Positions 1-6,814 of a stretch of DNA of 12,891 nt are shown here, piece by piece. Source of the stretch: Methanomassiliicoccales archaeon PtaU1.Bin030 (GTDB lineage: Archaea > Thermoplasmatota > Thermoplasmata > Methanomassiliicoccales > Methanomassiliicoccaceae). How positions within the stretch are numbered: the first letter of the stretch is position 1; each line of letters begins with the position of its first letter. The notes beneath the pieces are model-generated. The model saw only the letters and a list, made by a program, of their open reading frames with translations. It was not told where the DNA came from and did no database searches. Made by a program: the position numbers and the translations under genes. The stretch is taken from assembly GCA_002067635.1 (NCBI GenBank), contig MVRB01000187.1, positions 1 through 12,891 of the forward strand. The letters run 5' to 3'.

Positions 1-377
1 GGGTCTAGGACTCTAGTGGGCCGTCGCATGCACTTCGACATATTTAGCATGTGCCGGTAACACGTGGGATGGCCCTCATTAGAAGCCTTCGGATGTTCGT
101 TTTTCGTATTTTTTCGTATTATTTAATGTGTTTGACCGATGGTTCGTACAACGGATATATTCGTGACATGAATATCTAGAAAGTGCATCTAAAGGTAAAC
201 AGATGAACATTATTTCGATATTATTTGTATGTTCGATGGATTGAATGCTGAAGAGTAGTTTGATTAAACATCTATTATTCTTTTTCAAAATGATACATAT
301 GAATGAAGAAAAGATAAATTAATGCTATATTATTGCGTAAATCATTAATAATTTATCAATTTGTTGTCATGAATAGC

Positions 378-387
378 TATTAAATAA
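378..387 (+). promoter_or_regulatory. Candidate TATA box for gdhA
   Basis: The sequence TATTAAATAA is the best-placed TATA-like element. It predicts a start of transcription near 405-412 and a 5' leader of about 40 nt. Another TATA-like run at 325-332 (CTATATTA) could give a longer leader, starting near 355. The sequence alone cannot decide between them, and the choice matters for the leader hairpin at 401-439. Confidence 0.4.
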
Positions 388-400
388 ACGTTATTCGTTC

Positions 401-439
401 GCTCCTAAGTCGCATCGCAAAGTAGCGCAAATTAGGAGC
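401..439 (+). promoter_or_regulatory. Inverted repeat covering the gdhA ribosome binding site
   Basis: A perfect 8-bp inverted repeat, GCTCCTAA (401-408) and TTAGGAGC (432-439), encloses 23 nt. The right arm contains the AGGAG ribosome binding site (434-438), which sits 10 nt before the gdhA ATG. If the leader RNA begins at or before 401, the hairpin would hide the ribosome site and could make translation conditional. If transcription starts near 408, the left arm is not in the RNA and the repeat would be only a DNA element. The repeat itself is plain; the regulatory role is inferred. Confidence 0.45.
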
Positions 440-448
440 ACAAGTACC

Positions 449-1783
449 ATGCTGACCAAAGAACTACTGGAAAGGACAATAGCGAAGAACCCGGGTGAGA
501 AAGAGTTCCACCAGGCTGTGGGAGAGGTTCTGGAATCCCTCGAGCCAGTTCTCAAGAAGCACCCTGAGTACGTGAAGGCCAAGATCATCGACAGGATCAT
601 CGAACCGGATCGCCAGATCATGTTCCGTGTAACCTGGACCGACGACAATGGTAATGTTCAGATAAATCGTGGGTACAGGGTTGAGTTCAACAGTGCCATC
701 GGCCCTTATAAGGGCGGTCTGCGTTTCCACCCCTCGGTCAACCTGGGCATCCTGAAGTTCCTGGGGTTCGAGCAGGTGTTCAAGAACTCCCTCACCGGCC
801 TGCCCATGGGCGGGGGCAAGGGCGGCTCTGACTTCGACCCCAAGGGCAAGAGCGATAACGAGGTCATGAGGTTCTGCCAGAACTTCATGAGCGAGCTGTA
901 TAGGCACATTGGGCCCAACACCGACGTACCTGCCGGGGACATCGGTGTAGGCGGAAGGGAGATCGGCTTCCTTTATGGCCAGTACAGGAAGATCACCAAC
1001 CGGTCCGAGTCCGTTCTCACCGGCAAGGGCATCAACTGGGGCGGCTCCCTCATCCGGCCGGAGGCGACCGGCTATGGCTGCACCTACTTCTGCGAGGAGA
1101 TGCTCAAGACCAAGAACATGAACTTCGAGGGTAAGACCGTCGCCATCTCTGGGTCCGGTAACGTCGCCCAGTACGCTGCGCAGAAGGTCACCCAGCTGGG
1201 GGGAAAGGTCATCACCGTCTCTGACTCCGATGGCACCGTGTACGACCCCAGCGGTATCGACCTCGACAAATGCCAGTACATCATGGAGCTCAAGAACGTC
1301 AAGCGCGGCCGCATAAGCGAGTATGCCGACAAGTTCGGCTGCGATTACTGGAAGGGACAGAAGCCTTGGAAGGTGGAATGCGATATCGCCCTACCGTGTG
1401 CCACCCAGAACGAGCTGGACAAGGACGATGCCAAGTACCTCATCGACCACGGCACCATCGCTGTGGCCGAGGGTGCCAACATGCCCTGCACTCCAGAGGC
1501 TGCGGAGCTGTTCGTGGAGAACGGCGTCCTCTTCGGTCCCGGAAAGGCGGCCAACGCCGGTGGCGTCGCCACCTCGGGCCTGGAGATGTGCCAGAACCAT
1601 ATAGGGATCTCCTGGACCGCTGATGAGGTGGACAGGCAGCTGCATCAGATAATGATCAACATCCACAAGAACGCCGCTGATGCCGCCAAGAAGTACGGCA
1701 GCCCCGGCAACTACATCGTGGGTGCCAATATCGCCGGTTTCCTTAAGGTGGCCGAAGCGATGCTGGACCAGGGCATCATCTGA
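449..1783 (+). CDS. gdhA: NADP-dependent glutamate dehydrogenase
   Basis: This cytoplasmic enzyme interconverts 2-oxoglutarate plus ammonium and glutamate, normally with NADPH in the assimilatory direction. The 444 residues match the 440-450 residue hexameric class typical of bacteria and fungi. The N-terminal substrate domain (about 55-185) has GPYKGG with K88, LPMGGGKGG with the catalytic lysine K124, and PAGDIGVG with D164. The dinucleotide domain (about 200-440) has the Rossmann glycine motif SGSGNVA at 234-240, followed by a SDSDG segment near 258-262 of the type seen in NADP-preferring members. The ATG at 449 is supported by AGGAG ten bases upstream. The gene appears to stand alone with its own promoter and an 8-bp hairpin after the stop. 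Many euryarchaeal glutamate dehydrogenases belong to a shorter class, so this bacterial-like form may have been acquired by transfer. The function is secure; cofactor preference is inferred from class. Confidence 0.96.
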   Translation: MLTKELLERTIAKNPGEKEFHQAVGEVLESLEPVLKKHPEYVKAKIIDRIIEPDRQIMFRVTWTDDNGNVQINRGYRVEFNSAIGPYKGGLRFHPSVNLGILKFLGFEQVFKNSLTGLPMGGGKGGSDFDPKGKSDNEVMRFCQNFMSELYRHIGPNTDVPAGDIGVGGREIGFLYGQYRKITNRSESVLTGKGINWGGSLIRPEATGYGCTYFCEEMLKTKNMNFEGKTVAISGSGNVAQYAAQKVTQLGGKVITVSDSDGTVYDPSGIDLDKCQYIMELKNVKRGRISEYADKFGCDYWKGQKPWKVECDIALPCATQNELDKDDAKYLIDHGTIAVAEGANMPCTPEAAELFVENGVLFGPGKAANAGGVATSGLEMCQNHIGISWTADEVDRQLHQIMINIHKNAADAAKKYGSPGNYIVGANIAGFLKVAEAMLDQGII

Positions 1784-1821
1784 GCACCGCGACCCATCCT
1801 TTCCATAAACCCTTTCCCCGC

Positions 1822-1840
1822 CCACCGTTCTCAACGGTGG
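1822..1840 (+). terminator. Stem-loop 3' of gdhA
   Basis: A perfect 8-bp stem CCACCGTT/AACGGTGG with a CTC loop lies 38 nt after the gdhA stop codon. No T-run follows, so it is not a classical intrinsic terminator. It may instead mark or protect the 3' end of the gdhA transcript. The hairpin is seen directly; its role is inferred. Confidence 0.45.
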
Positions 1841-1996
1841 TGCGGAGGTATCCATCCTTCACATCAGAACGGACGATGGAAGGTCAGGCAGAACGATATT
1901 CTGGTTCTGACACATTCCTGATCAGGTCCTCTTCAGATACAGTTTTCAACAGCGAGCCCTGATGATCTCCCTAAAGAGCAATGACCTCAGGCAGAA

Positions 1997-2367
1997 ATGA
2001 TGACCATGAAATCCGTGGTTGACTCCATCAGGAGATATGATGGCGAGCAAAGGGAGTGGTTGACGACGATGGTGGGATATATGCGGAAGGAACATCCTCA
2101 TCTCCAAGAGGCCATCTCATACCAGATACCCACTTATAAGTTCGACGGCCAGTACATAGCATTCTCTGTGGCCAAGATCACTTCACATACCATACGCTGG
2201 ACCTCAAGGTGATCGAGGAGCTGAAGGGCATTCTGCCAAAGGCAAAATTCGGCAGGGAAAGCGCCAAGATACCTTTTGGTGATCGCGACGCCATCCCCGC
2301 CCTGTTTGAAGCCTGCGAGAATATCATCGCTAGGGGCTTACTTGGACGCACCGAGCGAAGGTCATGA
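1997..2367 (+). pseudogene. DUF1801 (YdhG-like) protein gene, broken by a one-base frameshift
   Basis: The first frame starts at the ATG at 1997 and gives a DUF1801-like N-terminus with YQIPTYKFDGQYIAFSVAK, then leaves the family pattern near base 2176 and stops at 2210-2212. The family pattern resumes at once in another frame from 2176, beginning DHFTYHTLDLKVIEELKG and continuing through LPKAKFGRESAKIPFGD to a TGA at 2365-2367. One missing base in or next to the AAG at 2174-2176 explains it; an extra G or A would restore ...VAKDHFTYH... and a protein of about 123 residues, the usual size for this small domain family. DUF1801/YdhG proteins have an iron-chaperone-like fold but no firmly settled role. 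The gene is either a recent pseudogene or intact with a sequencing error, and the still-conserved second half argues for a very recent event. Confidence 0.82.
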
Positions 2368-2472
2368 GGGCAAGGCATCTCGATTCCGGTCGGACCCGCT
2401 CACAGCCTCCACGGGCACGCCGGTCCGATCCGTCCTCACACTGTATTTTTCTGACGAGAATCTATTTGGGTC

Positions 2473-2643
2473 TCACGGGGACTTGGGTGCCGTCTGCTTC
2501 CAGTGATCGTAGATGCCCCCGCGGCGGGTACAGTCCTCACACTCCTTGGCATCCTCCCACTCCGTCTTACCATGCTCATAGAAATGCTGGCAGTTGGGGC
2601 ATATCCGCTCAACATCCCTTTCTATCACGCTCTCTTCTGCCAT
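2473..2643 (-). CDS. Small four-cysteine (zinc-ribbon-like) protein, 56 aa
   Basis: A 56-residue reading frame on the minus strand begins MAEESVIERD and ends TAPKSP. It has two CxxC pairs, CPNC at 15-18 and CEDC at 35-38, separated by 16 residues, which is a plausible single zinc-binding site. Between and after them are many charged and aromatic residues (FYEHGKTEWED, YDHW). No strong ribosome site precedes the ATG; a weak AATAA on the minus strand near 2669 is about 26 nt upstream, so a leaderless transcript is possible. The function is unknown. It is divergent from the other four-cysteine gene at 2755. An overlapping plus-strand frame (2503-2742) lacks such motifs and reads as the hydrophobic antisense of this gene. 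Confidence 0.66.
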   Translation of the reverse strand: MAEESVIERDVERICPNCQHFYEHGKTEWEDAKECEDCTRRGGIYDHWKQTAPKSP

Positions 2644-2730
2644 GCACTACCCTTAACCATCACAGGTTATTCTTCTTTTGGTTCTAGATGTTCCCTAACT
2701 GCCCTGCGATCGTTGGAGCTCATTGCTCAG

Positions 2731-2738
2731 ATTTATTT
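2731..2738 (+). promoter_or_regulatory. Candidate TATA box for the 79-aa gene
   Basis: ATTTATTT is centred about 20 nt before the ATG at 2755 and 26 nt before the ATG at 2761. The second spacing fits an archaeal leaderless promoter and slightly favours the second ATG as the true start. Confidence 0.4.
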
Positions 2739-2754
2739 CTAGGCAGGACATTCG

Positions 2755-2994
2755 ATGTTCATGGACGAGCCTTGGAACTGGTATAGGGATGTTATCGAGC
2801 GAGCGCCGACAGATCTGGAGGCGCTATCTTTCAAACCATTCTCAAAGGGGGATTACGTCGACCACCGGTGTAAGATACTAGGCCGCAAGTGTAGCTACGA
2901 TCACCGGACCGGGTCAGGAGATTGCCGCCGGTGCGTCTTCGCTCTCGGTCAGGTCATGAATGATCCCAGCTCCTGGAAACCGACTAAGGACTGA
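2755..2994 (+). CDS. Small four-cysteine protein, 79 aa, function unknown
   Basis: The protein is soluble and charged, with cysteines at 39, 46, 57 and 60 in the pattern C-x6-C-x10-C-x2-C, with histidines 38 and 50 nearby. This suggests a metal-binding or structural site in its second half. The N-terminal third is rich in tryptophan and acidic residues (DEPWNWYRD). ATGs at 2755 and 2761 are both possible. A TATA-like ATTTATTT at 2731-2738 would place the transcript start near 2761, so the mRNA may be leaderless from the second ATG. I recognise no family. It is divergent from the 56-aa four-cysteine gene across a 111-nt gap, so the two may share control. Confidence 0.62.
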   Translation: MFMDEPWNWYRDVIERAPTDLEALSFKPFSKGDYVDHRCKILGRKCSYDHRTGSGDCRRCVFALGQVMNDPSSWKPTKD

Positions 2995-3096
2995 TCTTCA
3001 TCCAGAACCCTCAGGAAAAAAAATGGGCAGGGGGGCATGATGAATTATCGACCGACGGGGGCAGCTAACTTTCGTGAACATTGTCCTTATGGCAGA

Positions 3097-3130
3097 ATAA
3101 AAAGATGAAAGGGGAGGTTTTGCAGCCTCC
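3097..3130 (-). terminator. Hairpin plus T-run after the Ig-like gene
   Basis: Read on the minus strand just after the stop codon, GGAGG (3126-3130) pairs with CCTCC (3113-3117) across an 8-nt loop. A T-rich tract including CTTTTT (3099-3104) follows. An A-run at 3015-3022 gives a second T-tract on the same strand. Archaeal termination depends mostly on the T-tract. The placement fits the end of the transcript from 4968. Confidence 0.5.
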
Positions 3131-3138
3131 TTCCTCCG

Positions 3139-4968
3139 CTACTTCTTCAAACGGCGTCCAGCTAGGAGCAGGAACGCGACCATCGCCACTACCATGATGC
3201 CAGAGGCAGCGAGGATGGTTGTCCCGTTGGAATCGTCTCCTCCGGCGGTGCTGGAGCGGAAGCTGATGCTGCCCAGATTGCTCTCCTGGCCCGCCCCTAT
3301 CTCGACGTTCTGGATCACGGTGGGGAATCCCGCCTTGATTATCTCCAGGGTATAGTTACCGGCACTGACGTTGGTGAGAACGAAGCGCCCATAGGCGTCG
3401 GTGGTGGTGATCTGCCCGTTCGACAGGGTCACCGTGGCGTTCTCCACCAGGTTCCCATCGGGGTCCCTGACCGTCCCGGAGATGGAGCCCTCATTGCTCA
3501 TGGTCGTGAACGACCATGATTCGCTGACCTCATTGCCTGCCAGGTCCCGCCCTTCCACCGTCACCGAGTAGGTGGTGGAGTAGCCGAGGGATGTGGAGGG
3601 GGTGAATATCGCGGTGTTGCCGTTCCACGTGAGGGTCCCCGTCACCCCGTTCACGGATATGATGACGCTGTCCTGGTCCATGGCCTCGGAGAAGGCAGCG
3701 CCCACGGTGCTGGCTATGGGGACGCTCGTACCTGTGGGGGTGCCCGTCACGGTAGGAGCGACCGTGTCCACAACAAAGGTCAAGGTGGCGTCCTCGAAGT
3801 TGCCAGCGTTGTCCGTGGACCTCACCACAACGGTGTGGGTACCGTCCTCGAGGGCCGTCAACGAGAGTGTGGTGAACACGGTGAACCATGAGCCCTCATC
3901 GACCCGGGCCAGGGTGTTCGCGATCCCTGAGCCGGTCTCGCCCATCGTCCACTCCACCGTCAGGGCGTTGGTGCCTATGCGGGCCCCCTCATTGGGGGAG
4001 GAGAAGAGCACCTCCGGGGAGATGCTGTCCACGAAGAATGACGCGATGCTGGTGTTCATGTTGCCCGCATAGTCGCTGGCCTTGACAGACACCTCATGCT
4101 CTCCCTCCGAAAGTATTGTGAACGTGTGGGAGGTGTTCATGTCGACGTCGGTCCAAGCACCGCCGTCTATGCTGACCCAGTAGTTGGCTATCTCCAGCGG
4201 GGGATCCCCCTCCCAGGTGGCAATTACGGTGGCGGAGCTGAGAAGCTCCGCCTCTGATGGGTCGGTTATGTATACGGTCGGCGGGACGGTGTTGATGTTG
4301 AAGGTCTTGGTGGATGTCCGCACATTGTCGGCGTTGTCATATACCCGAACGGAAAGGTTATGCTGACCGTCGGCCAAAGAGGTGATCTCATAGTACTCGT
4401 CAGTGACCGTGATCCACCCGCCTCCGTCCAAGGAGACCGAGGTGTTGTGTATCCCGCTCCCTGGATCGGTGGCTGTCCAGGTTGCATTTATCGTGGTGAC
4501 GTTGTACCATGCGCCGACAGCCGGATAGGTGATGGTCAGGACAGGAACGGTCATGTCCACGATGAAGTTCACCTCATCGGACAGGCTGTACCCTTCAATG
4601 TTGTAGGCCGTGACGTTAACATTATGGCCCCCCTCCTCCAGGGCATCGAAGGTGATGCTGGTATTGGTGGACACGTTCACAGCGGACGCGCCGTCAAGGC
4701 TCACCTCGAAGTACGAGACGGACGAGGCGGCCTCCCATGTTACAGTGACGTTGCCAGTGTTGTTACAGAACCCCTCGCTGGGCGAGGTGATCGTCACTAG
4801 GGGCCCTATTCCCCTAGGTGCACTGGCCACGGCTATCTCTGACGTTACACGGTCCATATCCGCATAGGCGGCCGATGCCACCTGAGATCTCCCATCGACA
4901 GCTACGCCAAAGCTCGACAGGAGCACTGATGCACACATTATGATAATCAGTAATCTACGGCATCCCAT
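3139..4968 (-). CDS. Secreted, membrane-anchored Ig-like repeat surface protein
   Basis: The 609-residue protein begins with a signal peptide (hydrophobic core about 6-24, after CRR). Four Ig-like repeats of about 85-90 residues follow, at about 56-139, 141-228, 229-314 and 316-402. Each has an SPSEG- or YPAVG-like opening, a central SLDG/SIDGG strand, and a closing EGxHxVxVxAxDxAGN strand. Next comes an SbsA-type Ig-like domain (404-489, with AFSEAMDQDS and LAGNEVSESW), then a carboxypeptidase-regulatory-like beta-sandwich (493-571, GSISGTVRDPDG... and AGNYTLEI). A single membrane helix (about 584-603) ends in RRLKK. There are many N-x-S/T sites, consistent with glycosylation outside the cell. 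It is likely a cell-surface or adhesion protein; no enzymatic domain is visible. The ATG at 4968 has GGTGAG seven bases upstream and a TATA box about 70 nt upstream. Confidence 0.85.
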   Translation of the reverse strand: MGCRRLLIIIMCASVLLSSFGVAVDGRSQVASAAYADMDRVTSEIAVASAPRGIGPLVTITSPSEGFCNNTGNVTVTWEAASSVSYFEVSLDGASAVNVSTNTSITFDALEEGGHNVNVTAYNIEGYSLSDEVNFIVDMTVPVLTITYPAVGAWYNVTTINATWTATDPGSGIHNTSVSLDGGGWITVTDEYYEITSLADGQHNLSVRVYDNADNVRTSTKTFNINTVPPTVYITDPSEAELLSSATVIATWEGDPPLEIANYWVSIDGGAWTDVDMNTSHTFTILSEGEHEVSVKASDYAGNMNTSIASFFVDSISPEVLFSSPNEGARIGTNALTVEWTMGETGSGIANTLARVDEGSWFTVFTTLSLTALEDGTHTVVVRSTDNAGNFEDATLTFVVDTVAPTVTGTPTGTSVPIASTVGAAFSEAMDQDSVIISVNGVTGTLTWNGNTAIFTPSTSLGYSTTYSVTVEGRDLAGNEVSESWSFTTMSNEGSISGTVRDPDGNLVENATVTLSNGQITTTDAYGRFVLTNVSAGNYTLEIIKAGFPTVIQNVEIGAGQESNLGSISFRSSTAGGDDSNGTTILAASGIMVVAMVAFLLLAGRRLKK

Positions 4969-5002
4969 TATCGCTCACCATCCTTGACCATTCGGTATCG
5001 AG

Positions 5003-5095
5003 GATCGTCGAGCGTCTGGTTCTCTCCCTGCGTATATAACTCCCCGTTTCTCAATATCCTCGGTGATACTGAGGAGCTTTGGACATTCGACGATC
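5003..5095. repeat. 9-bp inverted repeat flanking a TATA box
   Basis: GATCGTCGA (5003-5011) and TCGACGATC (5087-5095) are perfect inverted copies 75 nt apart. One arm sits at the expected transcript start of the Ig-like gene and the other lies upstream of its TATA box. This could be a pair of regulator binding half-sites. Chance is possible at this length and spacing. Confidence 0.35.
5031..5040 (-). promoter_or_regulatory. TATA box for the Ig-like protein gene
   Basis: On the minus strand GTTATATACG gives a clear archaeal TATA box. Transcription would start near 5008-5012, leaving a leader of about 40 nt with GGTGAG at 4973-4978 as ribosome site. The box lies between the arms of a 9-bp inverted repeat (5003-5011 and 5087-5095). 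Confidence 0.6.
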
Positions 5096-5147
5096 GGCCC
5101 AGCCCAGGGAATAGCTGCGGGCCGGAGACCGTCACGGCTTCCGTCCC

Positions 5148-5187
5148 GATGAGAAATCAGAATGAAGGAAAAGGTTTTCAGGTCGGA
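5148..5187 (-). terminator. T-rich tract after the paraslipin gene
   Basis: Immediately after the stop at 5188, the minus strand runs through pyrimidine-rich sequence with AAAACCTTTTCC and TGATTTCTC. This suits factor-independent archaeal termination of the nfeD-paraslipin transcript before the next promoter at 5031-5040. Confidence 0.4.
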
Positions 5188-6291
5188 TCAAGAAAGCATT
5201 TCCTTGTCCGGTTTGCCTGATCCCAGCGCTCCGATGGCCTCGGCCTCCGCCTTCTCCCTGGCCATTATGTCCTCCAGACCCTTCAGCTCGCTGCGCAATT
5301 CCTCCGGGGTGGGAATGGGGCCGAGGATGTCCTCTGGCTTGCCCACGGCCTTCTCCAGGGCCTCTCTGTCGGTGACCTCGCGGGTGGGGGTCTGCCTGGA
5401 GACGCCAAGGAACTCGGACATGCCCTCCAAGACCTTGGTGACCTCGAAGGGGATGACCCACTTGGTGGACTGGGAATATCCCAGGCTCTGCATGGTCTGC
5501 ATGGAGAGCACCGCCAGCGCCTTGGAGTCAAGGGGGCTGGCACCTACCGCCAGGATGCGCAGCTTCTGGGCCTCACCTTGGCTCTGCAAGATGATGGCCA
5601 ATCTCTCACCCTCCGCCTCCAGGACCTTGGACTGACGGACACCTTCCGCCTGCAGGATGCGGGCCCTCTTCGACCCTTCTGCGCTGAGGATGGCGGCACG
5701 CTTTTCACCGTCCGCGCGCAGGATGGCCGCCCTCCTCAGACGTTCAGCGGAGGTCTGTTCTTCCATCGCCGTCTTCACCTTGGGCGCGGGGTCGACCTCC
5801 CTTATTTCCACCGCCTCGACCTTGATGCCCCACTTGTCCGTGGAATCGTCCAGGATGTCCCTCAGCCGGAGATTGATCTTCTCACGGGAGGAGAGGATCT
5901 CGTCCAGCTCCATATCGCCGATGATGGCCCTCAGGGTCGTCTGCGCCAGGTACACAGTGGCGGCGCGGTAGTTGGTGACCTCGAAGTACGCCTTCTTGGG
6001 GTCTATGACCTTGATGTATATGATCGCGTCCACGTTCGTGGGGGAGTTATCCTTGGTTATGACCTCCTGGCTGGGAACGTCCAGCACCTGGGTCCTGAGG
6101 TCCAGCTTGACGACCTCGCTTATCAGCGGGAAAACATAGTTGAACCCAGGATTCAACGTGCGCTTGTACGTACCGAGCAAAATATAGATGGCCTGCTCGT
6201 AAGGCTTCACGATCCTGATACCAGTTATCAGGATGAGCACCGCGGCGACGATTGCCAGCACCAATAGTCCGACCGTAATTACATCTACCAT
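5188..6291 (-). CDS. SPFH/stomatin-family (paraslipin) membrane scaffold protein
   Basis: The 367 residues start with one membrane helix (about 5-24). The SPFH/band-7 domain runs from about 26 to 185, with the stomatin-type VKPYEQAIYILLGTYKRTLNPGF and VPSQEVITKDN segments and EVDPAPKVKTAM near its end. From 186 to 240 are five consecutive 11-residue repeats of the form xRAxILxAEGx, the coiled-coil region through which stomatins assemble. A shorter helical C-terminal tail follows. These proteins form large membrane-attached rings or cages, with NfeD as the usual partner. The nfeD gene directly precedes it here: the stop of nfeD (6305-6307) is 13 nt from this ATG, and GGAGGT (6299-6304) is well placed. 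Its role in membrane quality control or microdomains is inferred from the family. Confidence 0.92.
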   Translation of the reverse strand: MVDVITVGLLVLAIVAAVLILITGIRIVKPYEQAIYILLGTYKRTLNPGFNYVFPLISEVVKLDLRTQVLDVPSQEVITKDNSPTNVDAIIYIKVIDPKKAYFEVTNYRAATVYLAQTTLRAIIGDMELDEILSSREKINLRLRDILDDSTDKWGIKVEAVEIREVDPAPKVKTAMEEQTSAERLRRAAILRADGEKRAAILSAEGSKRARILQAEGVRQSKVLEAEGERLAIILQSQGEAQKLRILAVGASPLDSKALAVLSMQTMQSLGYSQSTKWVIPFEVTKVLEGMSEFLGVSRQTPTREVTDREALEKAVGKPEDILGPIPTPEELRSELKGLEDIMAREKAEAEAIGALGSGKPDKEMLS

Positions 6292-6304
6292 ATCTTTGAC
6301 CTCC

Positions 6305-6775
6305 TCACTTGCACTCTGCCATGGGGGCGTCCCCTATGGGCTCCACCTTGACGTGGACTCCTTCACTGGCCACCACGCGAACCTTGTATCCCGCCGCTAT
6401 GGGACGGGAGGAGGTCGCGCTCCAGACATCATTGTTGATCTTGACCTTGCCCCTGATGTTCTTGGGGCATACATCGGTCACCACCATGCCCTCCATCCCC
6501 ACGAGGGATGTGGCCACCGTTGTGGTGGGAGGCATCGACGGCGAGAGCTTCTGATAGGCTTTAACTGTCAGCAGGAACACTGGCACGCCCACGGCGATGG
6601 CCAACAAGGGCGACCAGATGCTCAATAGCAGGTCAGGCGCGGCCAGACCCAGCGCACCCAGTACGATCAACACTGTGGCGGGGACCACCAGGAAAGCTCC
6701 TGGTGTCACGGCCTCCGCTAACAACATGATCACCCCAATGATGATGAATATCAATCCCAGGTCCGATCCGGTCAT
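6305..6775 (-). CDS. NfeD-family membrane protein (short form)
   Basis: The 156-residue protein has three hydrophobic helices (about 5-23, 25-45 and 51-70), then a linker, then an OB-fold domain (about 88-149) with LVGMEGMVVTDVCPKNIRGKV and a final beta-rich stretch. It lacks the ClpP-like protease domain of long NfeD proteins. NfeD proteins are partners of stomatins, and the next gene encodes one. I chose the ATG at 6775 rather than the in-frame ATG at 6850. The extra 25 residues would be proline- and arginine-rich ahead of the first helix, and a TATA box (6796-6805) lies inside that extension 26 nt before 6775. The mRNA is therefore probably leaderless and this gene begins a separate two-gene transcript. 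Confidence 0.9.
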   Translation of the reverse strand: MTGSDLGLIFIIIGVIMLLAEAVTPGAFLVVPATVLIVLGALGLAAPDLLLSIWSPLLAIAVGVPVFLLTVKAYQKLSPSMPPTTTVATSLVGMEGMVVTDVCPKNIRGKVKINNDVWSATSSRPIAAGYKVRVVASEGVHVKVEPIGDAPMAECK

Positions 6776-6795
6776 GGAAAAAAGATGAGTGGGGG

Positions 6796-6805
6796 TTTTT
6801 AAAAA
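6796..6805 (-). promoter_or_regulatory. TATA box of the nfeD-paraslipin operon
   Basis: TTTTTAAAAA (a palindrome) is centred 26 nt upstream of the nfeD ATG at 6775, as expected for a leaderless archaeal transcript. A second TATA-like TTATAATG on the minus strand (6867-6874) could give a start near 6845 with a longer leader. Confidence 0.6.
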
Positions 6806-6814
6806 GGTATGCCT

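Larger units (their letters stand above)
1..448. other. AT-rich non-coding region upstream of gdhA
   Basis: From about base 85 to 400 this stretch is far richer in A and T than the rest of the window and holds no credible gene. The only long reading frame (complement of 79-288) has no ribosome site and no recognisable motif. Visible structure includes an exact 10-bp tandem repeat TTTTCGTATT (101-110 and 111-120). The pentamer TTCGT occurs six times (96, 103, 113, 143, 160 and 394). A 6-bp inverted repeat ATATTC/GAATAT lies at 157-162 and 170-175. Several TATA-like stretches are present. It is probably the gdhA control region plus the 3' end of whatever lies upstream; the first 60 bases are open in frame 1 with a stop at 58-60, too short to call. 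Confidence 0.6.

Noticed and set aside
79..288. 69-aa minus-strand frame in the AT-rich region
   Set aside because: It has unusual composition, no ribosome site, no motif, and sits in a likely control region.
464..1855. Minus- and plus-strand frames inside gdhA (464-907, 1391-1855, 1270-1623)
   Set aside because: They are shadows of a well-conserved enzyme gene in GC-rich DNA; they have no ribosome sites and no family features.
2390..2428. Inverted repeat TCGGACC/GGTCCGA between the DUF1801 gene and the 56-aa gene
   Set aside because: It is only 7 bp with a 25-nt loop in GC-rich sequence and has no T-run; easily due to chance.
2276..2742. Plus-strand frames 2276-2506, 2364-2687 and 2503-2742
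   Set aside because: They overlap the second half of the DUF1801 gene or run antisense to the 56-aa four-cysteine gene, whose motif content is far better.
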